A stretch of 5,352 bases of DNA from Clostridia bacterium (GTDB lineage: Bacteria > Bacillota_A > Clostridia > UBA1381), in NCBI GenBank assembly GCA_017553025.1, contig JAFZNF010000124.1, positions 1 to 5,352 of the forward strand, written 5' to 3'. Positions 5,348-5,352 of this stretch are shown here, one piece after another. Positions within the stretch are counted from its first letter, which is position 1; the number at the start of each line of letters is the position of its first letter. A model generated the notes under the pieces. The model was not told the DNA's origin. It did not search any database and worked only from the letters and a program-made list of their open reading frames with translations. The position numbers were made by a program, and so were the translations under genes.

Positions 5348-5352
5348 ACTTA

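Overview
The window looks like a chromosomal segment of a low-GC, Gram-positive Clostridia-type bacterium. The base composition is AT-rich, the Shine-Dalgarno sites are strong (AGGAGG or GAGGTGAT type), and GTG starts occur. A CIRCE/HrcA-type heat-shock operator lies in front of groES, and a BofC-like lipoprotein and an MgtE magnesium channel are also present. This taxonomic call is an inference from gene content. No phage, transposase, CRISPR, tRNA or rRNA sequence is visible.

Layout, left to right. Positions 1-110 hold the first codons of groES, leaving the window leftward, with a well-formed sigma-A promoter and a CIRCE operator that has one mismatch. Positions 182-544 encode a small leftward lipoprotein with a BofC C-terminal-like domain. 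Two short AT-rich hairpins separate it from the groES promoter. Positions 545-694 are a T-rich divergent control region. Rightward from there run a bifunctional class A penicillin-binding protein (695-3076) and, 22 nt later with no terminator between, an MgtE-type Mg2+ channel (3099-4433). Both have every diagnostic motif expected and look intact.

Positions 4434-4571 separate these from a convergent leftward cluster. This spacer is unusually structured: a hairpin followed by a T-run that would terminate leftward transcription, a small GC hairpin, a perfect 29-nt palindrome, and a bidirectional intrinsic terminator. The right end (4572-5347, leftward) holds three small tightly packed genes: an ORF of at least 31 codons, a 134-aa protein and an 85-aa protein with a CxxC motif and a two-segment hydrophobic tail. 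I cannot assign a function to any of the three.

How the genes work together: the PBP polymerises and cross-links peptidoglycan outside the membrane, and MgtE brings in Mg2+. Their co-transcription is plausible from spacing, but a functional link is only inferred. The groES module is standard chaperonin heat-shock control. The parts with most potential novelty are the small-protein operon at the right end and the structured spacer at 4434-4530.
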